Below are positions 25,222 through 33,588 of a DNA stretch of 64,000 nucleotides, one piece after another. The notes beneath the pieces were generated by a model. That model saw nothing but the letters and a program-made list of their open reading frames with translations. It was not told the origin of the DNA and ran no database searches. This DNA comes from CAZDKO01 sp964506075 [NCBI: uncultured bacterium] (lineage in GTDB: Bacteria > CAZDME01 > JAYEMH01): assembly GCA_964506075.1 (NCBI GenBank), contig CAZDKO010000001.1, positions 1-64,000 of the forward strand, given 5' to 3'. A program made the translations under genes and the position numbers. The number at the start of each line of letters is the position of its first letter. Within the stretch, counting starts at the first letter, position 1.

Positions 25222-25500
25222 AGAGATGCATTACACATATGTCATTAGAAGCCAAAAAGATGGAAAATATTACACTGGTTCAACAAGTAATTTACGGAAA
25301 CGCTTTAACGAACATAATTGTGGCAAAATATTTTCAACTAAAGGTAGAGGACCTTTTCAACTTATCTATTATGAGGCTTGTTTGAGTATGAAAGATGCTA
25401 TAGAGAGAGAAAAATATCTAAAATCCGGAATGGGGAAACGATATTTGAAAAACAGATTAAAGCGTTTCCTATCTCTAACGGGGTTTACCCTTTTAGAAAT
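25194..25500. mobile_element. Palindrome-bounded element carrying a GIY-YIG gene, inserted in a pilin gene
   Basis: Left palindrome 25194-25217 (AACGGGGTTTACCCCGTTAG and AGAT) and right palindrome 25471-25500 (ATCTCTAACGGGGTTTACCC and TTTTAGAAAT) bound about 253 bp that encode one GIY-YIG domain. The left outer half and right outer half are inverted copies (CGTTAGAGAT against ATCTCTAACG). The insertion point is exactly the codons of the prepilin cleavage motif, and the frame from the nuclease runs through the right palindrome into the pilin. Confidence 0.65.
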
Positions 25501-25807
25501 TACCATCTCGCTATTACTCCTGGGAATCGGGATTGTCGGTTTTCTTCATCTGATGGGCGTGGGGTTACAGTCTAGCCAGCGCGCCGGCGACATTACTGAA
25601 GCCATATTTCTGGCTCAGACACAAATGGCTAATTTCCAAAACAACCGCGATAGTTTAGAAGTAGGCAGCGATACCTTTACCGGCGGGCAATATGAAATAA
25701 AATTAAGCGGACTGGACCCTAATCTTTATTTTGTCAAGGTTGAAGCTTTAGATGACGAGGGCCGGGTGATTCATACCCTGATAACTTATCTTTATAAACC
25801 GGATTAA
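25226..25807 (+). CDS. GIY-YIG endonuclease domain fused in frame to a GspI/PilV-like prepilin
   Basis: A 193-aa chimera. Residues 1-82 are a complete single-domain GIY-YIG protein: YTYVIRSQKDGKYYTGST, LRKRFNEHN, PFQLIYYEA, and AIEREKYLKSG. Residues 84-193 are a minor pilin: LTGFTLLEITIS (cleavage after G86, Glu E91), a hydrophobic helix, and a GspI-like body (AIFLAQTQMANF, YFVKVEALDDEGRVI). The join lies in a palindromic repeat; the original pilin N-terminus remains at 25180. If translated from 25226, prepilin peptidase could still release a normal pilin and leave the nuclease in the cytosol. No strong ribosome-binding site is seen. An alternative is that the pilin is now poorly made. Confidence 0.8.
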   Translation: MHYTYVIRSQKDGKYYTGSTSNLRKRFNEHNCGKIFSTKGRGPFQLIYYEACLSMKDAIEREKYLKSGMGKRYLKNRLKRFLSLTGFTLLEITISLLLLGIGIVGFLHLMGVGLQSSQRAGDITEAIFLAQTQMANFQNNRDSLEVGSDTFTGGQYEIKLSGLDPNLYFVKVEALDDEGRVIHTLITYLYKPD

Positions 25808-25873
25808 AGACAGGATTAAGAAATAAGAAATAAGGATTAAGCGGTAAAGGAATAAGAGATTAATAAAAATAAA

Positions 25874-25913
25874 ACTTAATTCTTAGAGTGAGCGTAGCGA
25901 ACGTCTTAATCCT
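25874..25913. repeat. Family B repeat copy 3
   Basis: ACTTAATTCTTAGAGTGAGC to GTCTTAATCCT, nearly identical to 10334-10373, in the 130-bp spacer between pilin genes. The DNA before it (25808-25873) consists of related words such as AGGATTAAG and AATAAGGATTAAG that partly mirror the repeat end. Confidence 0.75.
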
Positions 25914-25937
25914 GATGACTGAAATAAAGGATTTAAA

Positions 25938-26480
25938 ATGAAAAGCAAAGGATTTAGTTTAGTGGAACTGCTTATTGCTCTGCTTTTGGTGACTGTCATC
26001 AGCACAGTTTTTCTGAATATTTTTAAACGCGGCGGCCTGGCCTGGCAATTGGGTGACCGCCGGGTGCAGTCTTACCAGAATGCCCGGGTGATTATGGGAC
26101 AATTTTTCCGGGAGCTGCCGGTGGTTTATGTGAACGCCACGGAAACTTTTGTCGGCTCAGCCGACCAGATTAGGTTTTTTGCCAATCTCTGGTCAGGAGA
26201 TAGCGGTGCCGAGGGACTGGTAGAATTGGGTTATCGTAAAAGGTCCGGAGAATATGTTTTGGAAAGATTATATAAAACAGACCCGGCCAGCGCCGATACC
26301 TGGCGGGAGCTTGCTTTTTATTTTAAAAGTATCACCTTTACTTATTATGACGGTTCTACCGCCGAAACGTCCTGGAATTCCGCGGCTAAAAACAATAAGC
26401 CGCCGTCTAAAGTGGAAATTACCGTGACTATGGAGGATGATAAAACATACACCACGGCGGTAAGTATCTTGGAGAGATAA
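25938..26480 (+). CDS. Prepilin-like protein, GspJ type
   Basis: A 180-aa minor pseudopilin with class III signal KSKGFSLVELLIALLL (cleavage after G5, Glu at +5). The globular part has GspJ-like features: NARVIMGQFFRELPVVYV, DQIRFFANL, VELGYRKRSGEYVLERLYK and FTYYDGS. GspJ works with GspI, GspK and GspH at the tip of the pseudopilus. It sits directly before the GspK-like gene, the usual order. Confidence 0.88.
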   Translation: MKSKGFSLVELLIALLLVTVISTVFLNIFKRGGLAWQLGDRRVQSYQNARVIMGQFFRELPVVYVNATETFVGSADQIRFFANLWSGDSGAEGLVELGYRKRSGEYVLERLYKTDPASADTWRELAFYFKSITFTYYDGSTAETSWNSAAKNNKPPSKVEITVTMEDDKTYTTAVSILER

Positions 26481-26576
26481 TATTAAAGTACCAAAGTATC
26501 AAAGAGTCAGAGTGTCAGAGAATTCCTGAAAAGTTGTAGGAATAAAAGGGGATTGGAAACAGAGATAGGTTAAATT

Positions 26577-29500
26577 ATGATTAAAACGAGATTTAAAAAT
26601 CAGGGCGGGGTCATAATCATTATGGCCCTGGTGGTTCTGGTTATTGCCTCGGTGCTGGCGGTAACCTTTGCTACCAGTATGCGCCTGGAGGAAAAAACGG
26701 CCGCTACTTTTAGAAAACACGGAAAAGTTTTTTATATCGCCCAGGCGGGGTATGAATACGCCCTGGCTATTTTGCGAAAAGATAAAAATGAAGAATCAAG
26801 CCGTCCCTACGACGCTTTGAACGAGGAATGGCGGACGTTATTTAACGGCAGCGGCGAAGAGGAAGAACCGGCGGTCAATCTGGACGGTATCAATTCCAAC
26901 GGTATAAACAGCGATGGAAAAGATGCCCGCTGGATTTATTTACACCGTGACCCGGAAGATGATGAATCTCCGTTAATCGGCCGTTTTGCCGTTTTAATCG
27001 TAGATGAAGCCAGTAAACTGAGTCTCCACGCTTCCGGTAGCGGCCAGCAAAACCAGGGCTGGACGCCTTTTGAAAACGATTTAACCAATTTAAAAAATCC
27101 TAATACCGGCGCCAGTTTGTTTGATTCTTCCACGGCGCCAAATTTAATCAATTACCGCCAGGGTGATAAAACCGGCGGCGGGGTAAACACCAAATACCCG
27201 GGTGATAGCGGTGATGACGATAGTGATAACACCCCTCTGGAAAATGACGGTATTGATAATGACGGCGACGGCGTAATTGATGAGGCTTTTGAAGGAACGA
27301 ACGAGCCGGATGAATACGTCTCCCGGATTCCCTACGGTACCGGTGATGAGCTTGATTTTGCCCTGAAGCTGGTTGATGAGTTAAGAATGGTGAGTGGCAT
27401 CGGGGAAACGACGACGCGGATGTGTAAGAATTTTACCACCGTTGATGCCGGGGCTCAAACGCGATACTGGGATAGCGCCACCTCCAGCTGGGAGAGTCAG
27501 GAAAATATTAACGCCCTGACTTCAGTTGATACTCTATTTAACCTGATGACCGGGGCCGGGATTAGCAGTGAAAATGCGGCCCGCTGGACGGCGAACACAA
27601 TTGACTATGGCGACCGGGACGGTGTCCCGACGGTAATAGAGACCGGCGGCAAAAAATATCTCGGTGTCGAAGGACTCCAGATAAATGAGGTGATGAGCTG
27701 GGTTAATCATCGGGGGGATACTTATAAGGGTCCGATAATCCTGGATAATTTTGTCGACACCCCGACCAACTGGAATGACCCGAGCAGTTTTAGTAATAAT
27801 GGCAACTGGAATAATGCTCTTTGGACGGCTCAAGGAAACGTTGACGGAGGAGAAGATACTTGGACCTGGCCCTGGGATAACGGCACCTACGACATTTATA
27901 TTTATAGAGATTCAAGTTTAAACGGCCGGGATTTTCATTATAAATTTGAAGACGGTATCAGTCCGGGCGTGGACTTGGAAGGCGACACAGATTTTTATCT
28001 GAGTGACCGGTATCTGGTTCCCGGGGTTAAAATTTCTAACGGAGAAATAAGACTAACTTTAAGGGCCAGTGTCGGGGGGGAAACCTTTAGCTGGTTCCAG
28101 TGTCTAAGTTTAAATCCCACTAATCCTAATGATCCCAATACGGGAACAAGGAGAAATAGCTTTGCCGACCCTCCTCCTGTTGGTCCGGTGCAGGACCCAC
28201 CGCCGGGAGATCCCTGGGATGACAGCACATGGGCGGCCAAAGGCTGGCAAACCGGAGGAAAAAGTACCTGGGTTTGGACTGTTTCTAACGGCACTTATGA
28301 TGTTTATTTATATCAGAATATAGGTTGGCCGGGCACCAATGACTATGATTATAGGTTTGAAGAAGGTGAAGCCGGAGATATTTCGGGGACGGCTACTTTC
28401 GGCTCCAGCGGCACTAATATTTATTATCACGTCGGTAACGTGACCGTCAGCGGTGGTCAGCTTACCTTGAAACTGACGGCTTGTTACACCTGGACGAGGA
28501 GCCGCTTTGAACAAATCGGTGTTGAAGGAGCTGAATACGTAGAATTGGTTAACCTTTCCTCCAGTCCCATCACCATTGATAAAAGTTGGGGGATAAATGT
28601 CGGCGGGAATATTATTCTGGATAATAACACGGCTAAGATTGATTCTTCCAGCCCCGGTACCACCTATAAATTCACCTGGTTTGAAGGAGACGCGGCTACT
28701 TTCACCATTCCCGGCTCAACGGCGCCAAATTACAGTTATTTTATTGCCGCCGACAGCCGCTACGCGATGGATTACCGCCACGCCTGGGCCGATGCTTATA
28801 AAGACGGCGTCTGGGGGTCGCCGGGGAATTTGGGTAATGAACCGGGAGATTTAGGGGTAATCGGCGATTTAGAAATATCCAACACCGGGGGAGTAAATAT
28901 TTCTCTGGTTAGAGAAGTAAACGGAGAAGAAATCGTGGTTGATTTTGTCCCCTGCACCACCACTGCTTCCGGATTCGGGACTTCGGCCTGGGATACGGTC
29001 GCACCCCAGGAAGATAAAAGTGTGGAAAGGAACAGCGCTTATAAAGACGATAGCTCCTGGGCTTTAACTACCGAAGGCTGGGGACGGGGAACACCCGGGG
29101 CTGCCAATACCGGTGGTGCCTCGGTTGCCGTCGCGGTTAAGAACCGGCCCTTTGCCTCGCCGGGATTTATGACCGAGGTTTATAAAGGTACGGGGGATTA
29201 CTCCACCAATAAATTGATCACTTCGGATATCAAAGATTTCGTGAGCGTTCTCACTACCGCTTATTACCGCCTGGAAGTGGAAAATACCACTTCACCTCCG
29301 GGCTGGTCAACCGATACGGGGATGGACGGTACCCCCCGTTATCTTTCGCCTACGGCCGGCAGTAACGCCACTTTAAGCTGGACCGGCCTTCATATCCCGG
29401 ACGGGACTTATAATCTTTTTGTAGCCGGCGGCATCGGCGGAAAGTTCCAGTGTCCTTCGGGCACGGCCCGAGTAATGCGGCCCGACGGCATAGTTTATGC

Positions 29501-30041
29501 CGGTACCGCTGCCGTCAGTAGCGGGAGTTTAACCGTCGGTGTTTATGGCGACGGCACCAATCTTTATTCACTGGACTATATTTTACTGGTGCCTGAAAAA
29601 GAAAGCCCGCTGCTTATCGGTAAAATCAACATCAATACGGCCAGCGAGCAGGTTTTAAACGCCCTTCCTCCGGCTTTCTGGACCGGGTTTTATATTATTG
29701 ATTATCGAAACGGCGCCGATAATAAAGACGGGACGACGGACGATAATCCTTTTGGAAACATTGGAGAATATCTGTCCATTACCGGATTAAGCGAGGCGCA
29801 GTTAGCCGAAGCTTTCCAGAAACAGGCCAGTCTTATCACCGTTCATTCCGACATTTTTGAAATTATTGTCGTCGGCCAGGAAATAGAGGATTTAACCAAT
29901 ACAGGTATCTTTGACGACCCGGAGGCCGAAGGGAGAACCGGGGAAGCGGACCTGGTCACCGGGAAGGAGAAAATCAGGGCCATTGTTGACCGCTCCTATG
30001 ACCCACCCAGAGTATTGTATTTCCGCCGGGAACCCGAGTAA
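26577..30041 (+). CDS. Giant GspK-like pseudopilin with inserted lamin-tail and beta-sandwich modules
   Basis: A 1154-aa protein; ordinary GspK is about 300-330 aa. Residues about 9-35 are the pilin-type helix (VIIIMALVVLVIASVLAV, then T-x-x-R-L-E-E-K), as in GspK/PilX. Near 225-238 lies a calcium-type repeat DNDGDGVIDEAF. A lamin-tail-like domain starts near 366 (LQINEVMSW), resumes near 651 (AEYVELVNLSSSPITI) and ends near 838 (GTPGAAN). Modules near 414-498, 551-635 and 895-1004 share an NGTYDVYLY-like pattern. The end (about 1017-1150) has the GspK INTASEQVLNALPP helix-hairpin segment. It probably caps the pseudopilus with a large extracellular adhesive or binding head; the ligand is unknown. 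Confidence 0.82.
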   Translation: MIKTRFKNQGGVIIIMALVVLVIASVLAVTFATSMRLEEKTAATFRKHGKVFYIAQAGYEYALAILRKDKNEESSRPYDALNEEWRTLFNGSGEEEEPAVNLDGINSNGINSDGKDARWIYLHRDPEDDESPLIGRFAVLIVDEASKLSLHASGSGQQNQGWTPFENDLTNLKNPNTGASLFDSSTAPNLINYRQGDKTGGGVNTKYPGDSGDDDSDNTPLENDGIDNDGDGVIDEAFEGTNEPDEYVSRIPYGTGDELDFALKLVDELRMVSGIGETTTRMCKNFTTVDAGAQTRYWDSATSSWESQENINALTSVDTLFNLMTGAGISSENAARWTANTIDYGDRDGVPTVIETGGKKYLGVEGLQINEVMSWVNHRGDTYKGPIILDNFVDTPTNWNDPSSFSNNGNWNNALWTAQGNVDGGEDTWTWPWDNGTYDIYIYRDSSLNGRDFHYKFEDGISPGVDLEGDTDFYLSDRYLVPGVKISNGEIRLTLRASVGGETFSWFQCLSLNPTNPNDPNTGTRRNSFADPPPVGPVQDPPPGDPWDDSTWAAKGWQTGGKSTWVWTVSNGTYDVYLYQNIGWPGTNDYDYRFEEGEAGDISGTATFGSSGTNIYYHVGNVTVSGGQLTLKLTACYTWTRSRFEQIGVEGAEYVELVNLSSSPITIDKSWGINVGGNIILDNNTAKIDSSSPGTTYKFTWFEGDAATFTIPGSTAPNYSYFIAADSRYAMDYRHAWADAYKDGVWGSPGNLGNEPGDLGVIGDLEISNTGGVNISLVREVNGEEIVVDFVPCTTTASGFGTSAWDTVAPQEDKSVERNSAYKDDSSWALTTEGWGRGTPGAANTGGASVAVAVKNRPFASPGFMTEVYKGTGDYSTNKLITSDIKDFVSVLTTAYYRLEVENTTSPPGWSTDTGMDGTPRYLSPTAGSNATLSWTGLHIPDGTYNLFVAGGIGGKFQCPSGTARVMRPDGIVYAGTAAVSSGSLTVGVYGDGTNLYSLDYILLVPEKESPLLIGKININTASEQVLNALPPAFWTGFYIIDYRNGADNKDGTTDDNPFGNIGEYLSITGLSEAQLAEAFQKQASLITVHSDIFEIIVVGQEIEDLTNTGIFDDPEAEGRTGEADLVTGKEKIRAIVDRSYDPPRVLYFRREPE

Positions 30042-30048
30042 TTTTTAA

Positions 30049-30108
30049 ATAGGGCTAGCTGTACCCCATTATTTAACCAATTATTGAGTTGGTATAGCTA
30101 GCCCTATT
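30049..30108. repeat. Long hairpin between gspK-like gene and glycosidase-like gene
   Basis: Arms AATAGGGCTAGCTGTACC (30049-30066) and GGTATAGCTAGCCCTATT (30091-30108) pair over 18 bp with one mismatch, with a short inner CCAA/TTGG pair. There is no T-run, so it is not a standard terminator; it may protect or process the transcript, or be a relic element. Confidence 0.75.
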
Positions 30109-30149
30109 AAACTAATGGTAAAATATTAAAAATTTTGAAAGGAGAAAGA

Positions 30150-31505
30150 ATGGAAACAAATAAAATAATTTATTCCGGCGGTATAATCTTTTTGTGTCTT
30201 TTGTTATTTATCATTATTTTTTCACCGGCTTCTTCCGCCGACGTGATTTATTTAAAAAACGGACAGAAAATGGAAGGGACGATTGAAAAGCAGGATGCAG
30301 AGAAGATTTATTTAAAAATTAAACTGGGAATAATCGGCATCAGCCGGAACCAGATTGACCGGATAGAGAAAACCGTAGAAAAAATCGCCGGGGAAGGAAA
30401 AGAGATTGAAACTGAAAAAGAAATAGTAAAGGAAGATGATTCGGCGACCAAGAAAAAATTTGAAGAAGAGCAGATGGCAGAAGGAAAAGTTAAATATAAA
30501 GACCGCTGGGTAACTCCGGAAGAAAAGGCCATCCTGGAACTGCCTAAAATAAAAATTTCCAACCGCCGGATTTATAAAGACGGTAAATTATTTTTTATCA
30601 AGGGCATAGATTACAGCGTTAATTATCCCAAAATGACTAATTTTAGCGATATTCCAAGAACAGTCTGGGAAAAAGATTTTAAGATGATAAAGGAATTAGG
30701 CGTAAATACCATCCGCACTTATCATCCCCTCCCGCCGGAACTGCTGGATTTAGCCGAAGAAAATGAGTTGATGGTCATAGAAGCCGTGGTTTCCCCCAAC
30801 AGTGAGACAAATTATAATTCCCCGGAAGAATTAAAAAAGCTTACTGATGAAGCCGTCCGGATAGTCAAGCGGGATAAATTACGCAAATGTATTCTTATGT
30901 GGGCTATCTGGAACGACGCTCCTTTCCACTGGGAGAAAGGCGGTAACTCGGTTGAGCGTTACGGAATGGAAAAGGTAAACGGGTTTTTAGGGAAAATTTA
31001 TACGGCGGTTAAGAAAGAAGATAAGAATCACCCGGTCACGGCTTCAAATATGCTTGATTTACCGGGTTCAAATCTGGGATTTGATTTTCTGGATGCTATT
31101 GGTATCAACGCTTTTATCGGTATTGCCAAAGAGACCGGCTGGTTTGAAGGTATCTATACTCAGGAAAAAGCCCGTAACGACATAGAAAAACTGAAAGAGA
31201 TTTCCGAAAAATATAATAAACCCGTCTATATCGCCGAGACCGGTTACAGCACCTTCTGCCGGAGCGAAAGACAGGATAAGATAATCAGAGAACAGATTGT
31301 TGCCTGCGGAGATGAGCTTCCCGGCGTGATAATTTTTGAGTGGGCCGATGAATGGTGGAAAGCCGGAAACCCCGCGGTTCAGGATAATAACATTGAAGAA
31401 CACTGGGGGATAACCGATGCCTATCGCAAACCCAAACCCGGCTATGAGGCCGTTTCGGAAATGTTTAAATCCATCAGGACCGAATCAAAGGGATATGTAA
31501 GATAA
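30150..31505 (+). CDS. Exported glycoside-hydrolase-like TIM-barrel protein
   Basis: A 451-aa protein. A signal or anchor sequence covers residues 1-31 (LLLFIIIFSPASSA). Residues about 32-75 form a small beta domain (VIYLKNGQKMEGTIE, then a basic/acidic linker) seen in other exported proteins with a G-x-W/RWVTPEE motif. From about residue 140 a GH2/GH5-type barrel begins (FFIKGIDYS, LGVNTIRTYHP, WAIWND, IAETGYST). The candidate nucleophile is the Glu of AETGYS; the usual acid/base N-E is N-D here (IWNDAP), so activity is uncertain. The ATG at 30150 is chosen because AAAGGAG lies before it. It stands between the two pilus gene blocks. Confidence 0.72.
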   Translation: METNKIIYSGGIIFLCLLLFIIIFSPASSADVIYLKNGQKMEGTIEKQDAEKIYLKIKLGIIGISRNQIDRIEKTVEKIAGEGKEIETEKEIVKEDDSATKKKFEEEQMAEGKVKYKDRWVTPEEKAILELPKIKISNRRIYKDGKLFFIKGIDYSVNYPKMTNFSDIPRTVWEKDFKMIKELGVNTIRTYHPLPPELLDLAEENELMVIEAVVSPNSETNYNSPEELKKLTDEAVRIVKRDKLRKCILMWAIWNDAPFHWEKGGNSVERYGMEKVNGFLGKIYTAVKKEDKNHPVTASNMLDLPGSNLGFDFLDAIGINAFIGIAKETGWFEGIYTQEKARNDIEKLKEISEKYNKPVYIAETGYSTFCRSERQDKIIREQIVACGDELPGVIIFEWADEWWKAGNPAVQDNNIEEHWGITDAYRKPKPGYEAVSEMFKSIRTESKGYVR

Positions 31506-31736
31506 AAGTAGTTAGTAGACAGTAGATAGTAGTCAGTAGACAGTAATTTTTAATCAGCAGGCTCTTTAATGCCTAATTCCTAAATGACTAATGACGAATG
31601 AATGACCAAATAACTAATAAGGGTACAGAAACCAGAGCACGGAGTACAAACTCGTCTGTTATCTGTTCCCTGTACTTTTTAGTTTCTTGTTTTTCTCTGT
31701 TCTCAGTACTCTGGTATCTGTAATCTTTATTTTTAT
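31506..31736. repeat. Repeat-filled spacer (family D copy and inverted words)
   Basis: No gene is visible. Positions 31541-31588 match the reverse complement of 40343-40390 at about 45 of 48 bases. 31506-31540 is TAGT-type DNA. From 31618 to 31735 the words GTACAGAAACCAGAG and CTCTGGTATCTGTAAT form a degenerate inverted pair around AT-rich DNA. Confidence 0.75.
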
Positions 31737-31765
31737 TTGACTTTTAAATTAACATATGTTATATT
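31737..31765 (+). promoter_or_regulatory. Sigma-70-type promoter for the pilM-pilQ operon
   Basis: TTGACT (31737-31742), a 17-bp spacer and TATATT (31760-31765) with an upstream TGT, an extended -10. It implies a leader of about 110 nt before the pilMN start at 31881. Confidence 0.72.
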
Positions 31766-31880
31766 TATAGCACTTATATCCTCCTATATTAATGTTGATA
31801 ACACTCTTAATTTTATTATGTCTGGATTGATAATTCCTCCCCAAGTACATACCGTTTTAATGAAAGGTTAATTCATTTAT

Positions 31881-33518
31881 ATGAACAAACCCAAGATTAC
31901 TATCGGTGTAGATATCGGTTCAAGTTGTATTAAAGTAGTTGAATTGAAAGAAACAAAATCCGGAATAACCCTTAAACGAGCCGGCCTCATAAATACACAG
32001 CTTGACCCGGCCAATCCCCCGACTTCAAAAGGTCAATATCTGGCCGCCACCCTGGCGAAGTTATTGGCCGTCCTTAACATAAAGAATGTTTCAATTATTA
32101 CTTCTGTTCCCGGCCAGTCAGTTCTAATTCGGTTAATCAAACTTCCCCCTATTCCCGAAGATAAGATTGAGGAAGTCATAAAATATGAAGCCCAGCAACA
32201 GGTTCCTTTTTCCCTTGACGAGGTGGTTTGGGACTATTATTTGCTTAAGAGAAAAAAAATATTAGAAATGGAAGTGCTGCTGGTAGCGATAAAAATAAAT
32301 TTAATCGGAGAGATTCAGGATAAACTCGGGCCACACCTTAACGCCAGTATCATTGATGTGGCTCCGCTGGCTCTCTATAATTGTGTGCGGTATAACAAGG
32401 ATTACGAGAACGATAAAAAAGGCGTGGTCGTCATAGATATCGGAGCTGAATCCACCGATATTATTTTTTTTAAAGAAGAAGATGTCTGGATAAGAAGTTT
32501 TCCTCTGGGGGGGAATAGTTTTACCCAGGTTCTCCAGAAGGAATTCGGCCTTTCTTACGCTGAAGCGGAACGCATTAAAAAAGGAGGGCTTAAGGACTAT
32601 CCGGATGAAGAAGTTAAAAGGGTTACCAAGCCGATTATTGAAGACTTGATAGTAGAGGTTCAGCACGCTATCGGCTATTATCGAAGCCAGGTTGAAGGAT
32701 TAACTATTGGAGAGGTGATTTTAACCGGCGGTAACAGCCGGCTCCCGAATCTGGACCATTTTTTTAGCGAGAGTTTAGGTTTGGAAGTAAAGCATATTGA
32801 CTGTTTTAAACGAATAAAAAGGGAACCAAATACGAAAATTTTTGTCGAAGATAAATGGGATGAAATTGAACCTTACCAGCATCTCTTCGGAGTAGCGGCC
32901 GGTCTGGCCCTGAGAGATAAAACCAAATGTGCGGTAGAAATTAACCTTCTCTCCCAGGAACTGGTAAAAAAGAAGACCAGTAAGCGTAAAAAAGAGTCTA
33001 TAGCCGTTACGTTAATCATTTTTTTTATTATTCTGGGAAGTGGTTTTTTTATGCTGCGCCGTAGTTTCTCACACTGGCAGGCGAAACTTACTGAAACCCA
33101 GAGGCTTTATAATAAAGAATATAGTGTTTACCGGCCGGAAATAGAAACTTTAAAAAAAGAAAAAAGCCTTCTGGAAGGCCAGGTCGAAGTGATGTATCAA
33201 CTTCTAGGCAAGAAAATGATGTGTTTAGAGTTATGTAGAGCTATAGGGAAGAATCTGACCGAAGAAATCTGGATAGACAGTTTGTCTTTTCCCAGAGATT
33301 CTGAGAGGGCGGAAGAAAAGGATAAGGAATTTCTTTTTTTAAAGGGTAAAGCGATGTCATTTGACGTAATTAATGAATTTATGCAGAAGTTAAAAGCGGA
33401 TACCGCCTATATATCCAAAATAGAACCTTTGGCATCTAATTCCATAAAAATAGATGATAAAGAATTTATTGAGTTTTTTTTAGAAGGAAAACTTGCTTTG
33501 AAAGTAGACAGTAGATAG
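31881..33518 (+). CDS. PilM-PilN fusion, type IV pilus inner-membrane assembly protein
   Basis: A 545-aa protein. Residues 1 to about 355 are a PilM actin-like domain (TIGVDIGSSCIKVVEL, YEAQQQVPFSLDEVVWDYY, VVVIDIGAESTDIIFF, VILTGGNSRLPNL). The PilN signature EINLLSQELVKKK follows near 355, then a membrane helix (about 374-394), a coiled coil and a ferredoxin-like PilN domain. PilM recruits PilN by binding its cytosolic INLL peptide; here both are one chain, as in GspL. The last codons (KVDSR and TAG) are read from a TAGT-type spacer repeat. pilO, pilP and the secretin follow. Confidence 0.9.
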   Translation: MNKPKITIGVDIGSSCIKVVELKETKSGITLKRAGLINTQLDPANPPTSKGQYLAATLAKLLAVLNIKNVSIITSVPGQSVLIRLIKLPPIPEDKIEEVIKYEAQQQVPFSLDEVVWDYYLLKRKKILEMEVLLVAIKINLIGEIQDKLGPHLNASIIDVAPLALYNCVRYNKDYENDKKGVVVIDIGAESTDIIFFKEEDVWIRSFPLGGNSFTQVLQKEFGLSYAEAERIKKGGLKDYPDEEVKRVTKPIIEDLIVEVQHAIGYYRSQVEGLTIGEVILTGGNSRLPNLDHFFSESLGLEVKHIDCFKRIKREPNTKIFVEDKWDEIEPYQHLFGVAAGLALRDKTKCAVEINLLSQELVKKKTSKRKKESIAVTLIIFFIILGSGFFMLRRSFSHWQAKLTETQRLYNKEYSVYRPEIETLKKEKSLLEGQVEVMYQLLGKKMMCLELCRAIGKNLTEEIWIDSLSFPRDSERAEEKDKEFLFLKGKAMSFDVINEFMQKLKADTAYISKIEPLASNSIKIDDKEFIEFFLEGKLALKVDSR

Positions 33519-33560
33519 TAAACAGTAGTTAGTAGTCAGTAGTAAATAGTCGGTTACCGA
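33502..33560. repeat. TAGT-type repeat running from the pilMN stop into the spacer
   Basis: Words GTAGACAGTAGATAG, AACAGTAGTTAGTAGTCAG and AGTAAATAGTCG. The pilMN stop codon is inside the repeat. Related DNA occurs at 21301-21335 and 31506-31550. Confidence 0.7.
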
Positions 33561-33588
33561 GCGACTAGATACGAGATGCGGAGTGTGA

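Noticed and set aside
30049-30108. Rho-independent terminator after the GspK-like gene
   Set aside because: The long stem has no T-run after it, so it is listed as a hairpin repeat only.
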